10,137 nt of DNA from contig JAKPAQ010000170.1 of assembly GCA_029779385.1 (NCBI GenBank), forward strand, positions 1 through 10,137, in the 5' to 3' direction. The notes below the pieces were generated by a model. The model was not told the DNA's origin. It saw nothing but the letters and a program-made list of their open reading frames with translations, and searched no databases. The position numbers and the translations under genes are program-made. Shown one piece after another: positions 6,297-10,137 of the stretch; position 1 is the stretch's first letter, and each line of letters begins with the position of its first letter. This DNA comes from Actinomycetes bacterium. GTDB taxonomy: Bacteria > Actinomycetota > Actinomycetes > Propionibacteriales > Nocardioidaceae.

Positions 6297-7549
6297 CCCG
6301 CACTTCCCTTTCGATAAACCTTGCCATCGGCGGCAGGCATCCGCAGGTTCTGACTAAACACCGCCAGAACCAACAGCGTGGTCACGTATGGGGTCATAGT
6401 GGCCAACTCGCTTGGAACTTCAGTGGTGGTGAAGTAGATGCCAGCAACCACCACGCCAATGACTGCGGCGATCAATGCCGAGCGTTGCCCGTGTTGGCGC
6501 CACTGCCAGATCGCCAGCAAAATCATGAACACTGCGACCAACAGCAGCAGTGCGTGCACGCTTTCGCCGCCGCCACGGAGTCGAACCGTGTCGGTGTAAC
6601 CGAACAAGGTCGCACCCGCGAACAACCCACCAGGGCGCCAGTTGCCAAAGATCATCGCAGCCAGACCTATATAACCGCGACCGCCGGTCTGCCCATCGCG
6701 GAAGGCGTTGGCTGCCACGAGCGCCAAGTAGCCGCCCGCCAATCCAGCCAAGCCGCCGGAGGTGATTACCGCGATGAACTTGTACCGGTAGACGTTGATG
6801 CCAAGCGATTCGGCTGCCGCCGGCGACTCGCCACAAGAACGAACTCGTAGACCAAACGAGGTGCGCCACAGCAGCCACCAGGTAAGGACGAACAGGCCAA
6901 TCGAGATGATCGTCAGCACCGAAATGTTGGTGACCATGGCCCGCAACAACGCGGCCGCATCGGAAATGAAGAACCAGTTCTGGTTTTCGATTTCGCCGAG
7001 AGGGTCAGACAGCCAAGAAATCGTGATACTCGGCAGTTGCCCGACCGGCGGCGACTGAGTCTGGCCGCCGCCAGGAACACCCGTGAAAGCCAAGGCAGCC
7101 AGGTACTGAACCGCGCCCAAAGCGATGATGTTGATCGCGACGCCAGAAACAATGTGGTCGACGCCAAAATAAACCGTGGCCACCGCGTGCAACAGACCAC
7201 CAGCTGCGCCCAACAAGATGGCCCCGAATACGCCCTGCCACGGACCGTAGAAGTAGCCGAAGTACCCGGCGCCGAAGGTTCCCAGAATCATCATGCCTTC
7301 GAGGCCGATGTTGACCACGCCAGAGCGTTCGGACCAAAGTCCACCCAGACCGGCCAAACCGATTGGAATCGCGGCAATCAGGGTCGCGCGAATTGTGCCG
7401 GACGAGGACAAGTCATCCACGCCGGTCACGATCCGAAGTAGCGAAATGACTGCGAGGACCGCGGAAAGGCCGAGGAGCATCCACGGCCAAGTGAGCTTTC
7501 GGCCACTGCCGGCGGTCGGCTTAGTGAGTGAATCTGTGGCAACGCTCAT
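6293..7549 (-). CDS. Nucleoside-type ABC transporter permease, second subunit (NupQ/YufQ-like)
   Basis: A 418-residue integral membrane protein of the branched-chain/BMP-family permease group (BPD_transp_2 fold), with an N-terminal hydrophilic arm and roughly ten hydrophobic segments, the first near 22-41 and the last near 357-372 and 388-399. Landmarks are SGVVNIGLEGMM at 76-87, FGLRVRSCGESPAAAESLG at 232-250 (cytoplasmic coupling loop contacting the ATPase) and GGRGYIGLAAMIFGNWRPGG at 289-308, all typical of the nucleoside importers related to Bacillus NupNOPQ. It would pair with the preceding permease in the membrane. A hydrophilic loop at about 157-192 is rich in Gly, Pro and Ser. The start is set by a perfect 9-nt SD and an ATGA overlap. 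Substrate (nucleosides) is inferred from family and from cdd/deoA next door. Confidence 0.92.
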   Translation of the reverse strand: MSVATDSLTKPTAGSGRKLTWPWMLLGLSAVLAVISLLRIVTGVDDLSSSGTIRATLIAAIPIGLAGLGGLWSERSGVVNIGLEGMMILGTFGAGYFGYFYGPWQGVFGAILLGAAGGLLHAVATVYFGVDHIVSGVAINIIALGAVQYLAALAFTGVPGGGQTQSPPVGQLPSITISWLSDPLGEIENQNWFFISDAAALLRAMVTNISVLTIISIGLFVLTWWLLWRTSFGLRVRSCGESPAAAESLGINVYRYKFIAVITSGGLAGLAGGYLALVAANAFRDGQTGGRGYIGLAAMIFGNWRPGGLFAGATLFGYTDTVRLRGGGESVHALLLLVAVFMILLAIWQWRQHGQRSALIAAVIGVVVAGIYFTTTEVPSELATMTPYVTTLLVLAVFSQNLRMPAADGKVYRKGSAG

Positions 7550-8643
7550 TTGGCCACCTCCTTCGGTCGAACTTCGGCGTCCAAAGCAGCCGCCACCTGC
7601 CGTTGCTCAAGGCGGACTGAATAGCGACGAACAACCTCATAGGCGATGACCACCGACAACACGATCACACCTTGAGTCACCTTGACGATGTCTGGTGAGA
7701 CGTCAAGCAAGATCTGCAGCGGGTTTGATTGCTCGTCCAAGTAGGCGAACAGAATCGCACCCAAGGCGATCCCGGCTGGGTGATTTCGACCGAGCAAAGC
7801 CACTGCGATGCCAGTGAAACCGAGGCCGGCTTGGAAGGTCGAACCGTAGGCGTAATCTTGACCAAAGAGCAATGGCATGCCCACCAGTCCCGCGACGGCA
7901 CCTGAAAGCAGCATGGTCGTCAGGATCATCTTCTTGACGTTGATTCCTGATGAAACCGCGGCCGACTCCGACGAGCCAGCAGCGCGCAGATCAAAGCCAA
8001 ATCGTGTCCGATTGATCAGCACCCAGTAACCAATGCCGACAATGGCGGCGACCACGATGAAGCCGTAAACTTCGCCGCCGAACATCGGAATCCCGGGCAC
8101 GCGACTGCTCTCGGGGACTGGCTTGGTGGAGATGATGTTGCTGCCAGGTTCGCTCACCGCAACCTTGCGCAAGAGGTAAGCCACGACTGCGGTGGCAATG
8201 GCGTTGAGCATAATCGTCGAGATGACTTCAGAGACACCTCGAGTGACGCGCAGCAGTCCGGCAATCCCAGCCCACATCGCGCCAACGAACATGCCGGCCA
8301 GCACTGCAAGCACGACGTTGAAGTAGCCGGGCAGCCAAGCCTCGCCCGCGACCCAGGCCGCCGCAAAGGAGGCGATCCGGTACTGACCGTCGACGCCAAT
8401 GTTAAACAGGTTCATCCGAAAGCCGATCGCCACCGCGACGGCTGAAAGGTAGTAGACCGTGCCGGCGTTGAGGATGTTGACGATCGACCGGTTACTCGGC
8501 CAACTCAAGATCTGGCCCCAAACCCCAATCCAGTCGTCACCGGCGAGGATGAGCACCAAACTGGTGACCACAAAGGCGGCAAAGAGTGCAAGCACTGGGG
8601 CGGCGAACGCCAACCCAATTCTGGATAGTCGCGACTGAGTCAT
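7546..8643 (-). CDS. Nucleoside-type ABC transporter permease, first subunit (NupP/YufP-like)
   Basis: A 365-residue integral membrane protein of the same BPD_transp_2 group as its neighbour. Hydrophobic segments are visible near 10-33, 62-76, 107-131, 138-157, 192-211, 239-260, 272-301 and 323-338. Family landmarks: MNLFNIGVDGQYRIA at 77-91, the cytoplasmic coupling loop FGFDLRAAGSSESAAVSSGI at 215-234, and GFTGIAVALLGRNHPAGI at 275-292. It would form the membrane channel with the second permease, energised by the ATPase encoded upstream. AGGAGG (8656-8651) lies 7 bases before ATG 8643. The gene overlaps both neighbours by ATGA. The C-terminal ~25 residues are charged and cytosolic. Specificity is inferred, not visible. 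Confidence 0.92.
   Translation of the reverse strand: MTQSRLSRIGLAFAAPVLALFAAFVVTSLVLILAGDDWIGVWGQILSWPSNRSIVNILNAGTVYYLSAVAVAIGFRMNLFNIGVDGQYRIASFAAAWVAGEAWLPGYFNVVLAVLAGMFVGAMWAGIAGLLRVTRGVSEVISTIMLNAIATAVVAYLLRKVAVSEPGSNIISTKPVPESSRVPGIPMFGGEVYGFIVVAAIVGIGYWVLINRTRFGFDLRAAGSSESAAVSSGINVKKMILTTMLLSGAVAGLVGMPLLFGQDYAYGSTFQAGLGFTGIAVALLGRNHPAGIALGAILFAYLDEQSNPLQILLDVSPDIVKVTQGVIVLSVVIAYEVVRRYSVRLEQRQVAAALDAEVRPKEVAK
7554..7563 (-). promoter_or_regulatory. Consensus Shine-Dalgarno for the second permease
   Basis: On the minus strand AAGGAGGTGG, nine bases of which (AAGGAGGTG) perfectly complement the 16S rRNA 3' end, lies 4 to 6 bases before ATG 7549. The same bases encode the last residues (KEVA) of the first permease. 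This is the strongest SD in the window. Confidence 0.85.
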
Positions 8644-10137
8644 GAACTCTCCTCCTCGCTGGCGCCGGTCATGGCAGAGCCGAGGCGCTGCGGTGTGACG
8701 TCGTTGGGGTCAAAGTGGCCGACGAGTCGGCCCCGAAGCAGCACCGCGATCGTGTCTGAAAGTCCGATCAGTTCGTCGAGGTCTGCCGAAATCAACAGGA
8801 CGGCAAGGCCGTCACGGCGTGCACGCTTAATGTGCCCCCAGATCGCCGCTTGGGCGCCGACGTCAACACCTCGAGTCGGATGTGAGGCGATCAGCACGCT
8901 GGGCTCGCTGCTCATTTCGCGGCCGACGATCAACTTTTGCTGGTTGCCGCCGGACAACGCCCCGGCGAGCGTGTCGATGCTTGGGGTGCGCACATCGTAT
9001 TCACGCACGATTCGTTCAGTGTCGGCGCGGGCGCCGGCGCGATCGATGAAGGGACCGCGCACATTCGGTTTGCGCGTCTGGTGGCCCAGGACCCGGTTCT
9101 CCCACAGCGGCGCGTCCAACAAGAGTCCTTGGCGATGGCGGTCCTCAGGAATGAACCCGATTCCTGATTCGCGCCGTTCGCGCGTCGACCAATCACCGAT
9201 GGACTTGTCGTTCAGTTCGACCTGACCGGTGGCTTCTGGGCGCATCCCCATAATCGCCTCAACGAGTTCGGCCTGGCCGTTGCCTTCGACGCCGGCGATC
9301 CCGAGGATTTCGCCGGCGCGGATCCGGAAGGAAATGTGATCCAAAAGCGGTCGGCCACCACCTGTGCTCGGCAACGACAGGTCGATAACTTCGAGCACTT
9401 CACGATCGGTGACGGTCGAGACTTCGGTGCTCGGGTTGGGCAGTTCGGAGCCGACCATTAGTTCGGCCAGTTCGCGGGCCGAAACTGAACCGCCAGCAAT
9501 AGTGGTGACCGTAGCGCCGCGGCGGATCACCGTAACCTCGTCGGCGACTGACAGCACCTCATCGAGTTTGTGGCTGATGAAAATCACGGCTAGGCCCTCG
9601 GCCTTTAGCTCGCGCAGGTTGTCGAAAAGTTCGTCAACTTCTTGGGGAACGAGCACGGCGGTCGGCTCATCCAAAATGATGATTCGGGCGCCGCGATAGA
9701 GAACCTTGAGGATCTCGATTCGCTGGCGCGCACCGACACCAAGTTCCTCCACGAGGACATCAGGCGCAATGTTTAGTCCGTATTGGGCCGATAGTTCTTC
9801 GATGCGCTCCTTGGCTTTATCGCCGATTCCGTGCATCTTTTCGGCGCCGAGGACGACATTTTCCAAGACAGTCAGGTTGTCCGCCAGCATGAAGTGCTGA
9901 AACACCATGCCGACGCCGTGAGCGATCGCGTCTGATGGCGAGGACAGCGAAACTTGTTCGCCGTCAATCTCGATCGTGCCCGAGTCTGGCTTTTGGACGC
10001 CGTACAGGATTTTCATCAGCGTCGATTTACCGGCGCCATTCTCGCCAACGATCGCGTGGACGGTGCCCTTTCGGACATCGATGTTCACGTCGTGGTTGGC
10101 GATCACACCCGGGAAGGTCTTACCAATGTCACGTAGC
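8640..10137 (-). CDS. Nucleoside-type ABC transporter ATPase with two tandem ABC domains, N-terminus cut by window edge
   Basis: A tandem ATPase of the type that drives ribose and BMP-family nucleoside importers. The frame is open to the right edge and reads LRDIGKTFPGVIANHDVNID, the normal family N-terminus, so the GTG at 10106 is an internal valine and the true start lies outside. Numbering from that valine, domain 1 has Walker A GENGAGKST at 21-29, Q-loop Q70, the family's modified signature GVGARQRIEI at 123-132, Walker B ILDEPTA at 144-150 and switch H179. Domain 2 has a degenerate P-loop AGVEGNGQAE at 271-280, signature LSGGNQQ at 384-390, and LIASHPTRGVD at 405-415, where the Walker B Asp and Glu are Ser and His. 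I believe such asymmetry is usual in this family, leaving one productive ATP site. It is coupled to the permease by ATGA. Confidence 0.94.
   Translation of the reverse strand, partial: LRDIGKTFPGVIANHDVNIDVRKGTVHAIVGENGAGKSTLMKILYGVQKPDSGTIEIDGEQVSLSSPSDAIAHGVGMVFQHFMLADNLTVLENVVLGAEKMHGIGDKAKERIEELSAQYGLNIAPDVLVEELGVGARQRIEILKVLYRGARIIILDEPTAVLVPQEVDELFDNLRELKAEGLAVIFISHKLDEVLSVADEVTVIRRGATVTTIAGGSVSARELAELMVGSELPNPSTEVSTVTDREVLEVIDLSLPSTGGGRPLLDHISFRIRAGEILGIAGVEGNGQAELVEAIMGMRPEATGQVELNDKSIGDWSTRERRESGIGFIPEDRHRQGLLLDAPLWENRVLGHQTRKPNVRGPFIDRAGARADTERIVREYDVRTPSIDTLAGALSGGNQQKLIVGREMSSEPSVLIASHPTRGVDVGAQAAIWGHIKRARRDGLAVLLISADLDELIGLSDTIAVLLRGRLVGHFDPNDVTPQRLGSAMTGASEEESS

Noticed and set aside
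8671..9225. 184-codon plus-strand frame antisense to the ABC ATPase
   Set aside because: It covers the second ABC domain signature in reverse, is Ser/Arg rich, and has no domain or RBS.
10104..10106. GTG as the start of the ABC ATPase
   Set aside because: Translation upstream continues the conserved family N-terminus (KTFPGV) to the window edge, so this GTG is an internal Val codon.

Overview
The window looks like a high-GC actinobacterial chromosome. Both strands are packed with genes, most junctions are 4-base ATGA overlaps, and two genes look leaderless. The proteins resemble actinobacterial versions of a deoxynucleoside/nucleoside salvage and catabolism locus. I cannot place it below phylum (Actinomycetota). 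The gene set resembles the nucleoside-utilisation locus known from Streptomyces-like genomes.

Layout. On the plus strand, positions 1-2427 hold the 3' end of deoC (deoxyribose-phosphate aldolase), a full-length aldehyde dehydrogenase (ALDH), and a 284-residue ALDH-fold protein that has lost every catalytic residue. A 46-bp gap carrying a 12-bp direct repeat and a leaderless-type promoter leads to a uridine-kinase-like gene (2474-3061). On the minus strand, read from the right edge leftwards, lie an ABC ATPase (truncated by the window), two nucleoside-type ABC permeases, cytidine deaminase (cdd), thymidine/pyrimidine-nucleoside phosphorylase (deoA), a MaoC-like hydratase, and adenosine deaminase (add). 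The kinase and add converge and overlap by 29 bp.

How the genes fit together (inference from family functions). The ABC transporter imports nucleosides; its binding lipoprotein is probably just off the right edge. Add and Cdd deaminate adenine and cytosine nucleosides. DeoA phosphorolyses pyrimidine (deoxy)nucleosides to (deoxy)ribose-1-phosphate. An off-window phosphopentomutase would give deoxyribose-5-phosphate, which DeoC cleaves to glyceraldehyde-3-phosphate and acetaldehyde. The ALDH pair would oxidise acetaldehyde to acetate, while the kinase rescues uridine/cytidine as monophosphates.

The most notable observations are: (1) the ALDH plus dead-ALDH pair, which looks like the two halves of a two-domain ALDH16-type enzyme encoded as separate, translationally coupled genes; (2) two promoters with identical leaderless geometry, one of them starting inside the 3' end of deoA and driving maoC-add; (3) the convergent 29-bp overlap of the kinase and add; (4) a fatty-acyl hydratase of the Rv0130/HtdZ type inside a nucleoside operon. 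No mobile element, CRISPR array, RNA gene or intrinsic terminator was seen, and no gene-free stretch exceeds 50 bp.
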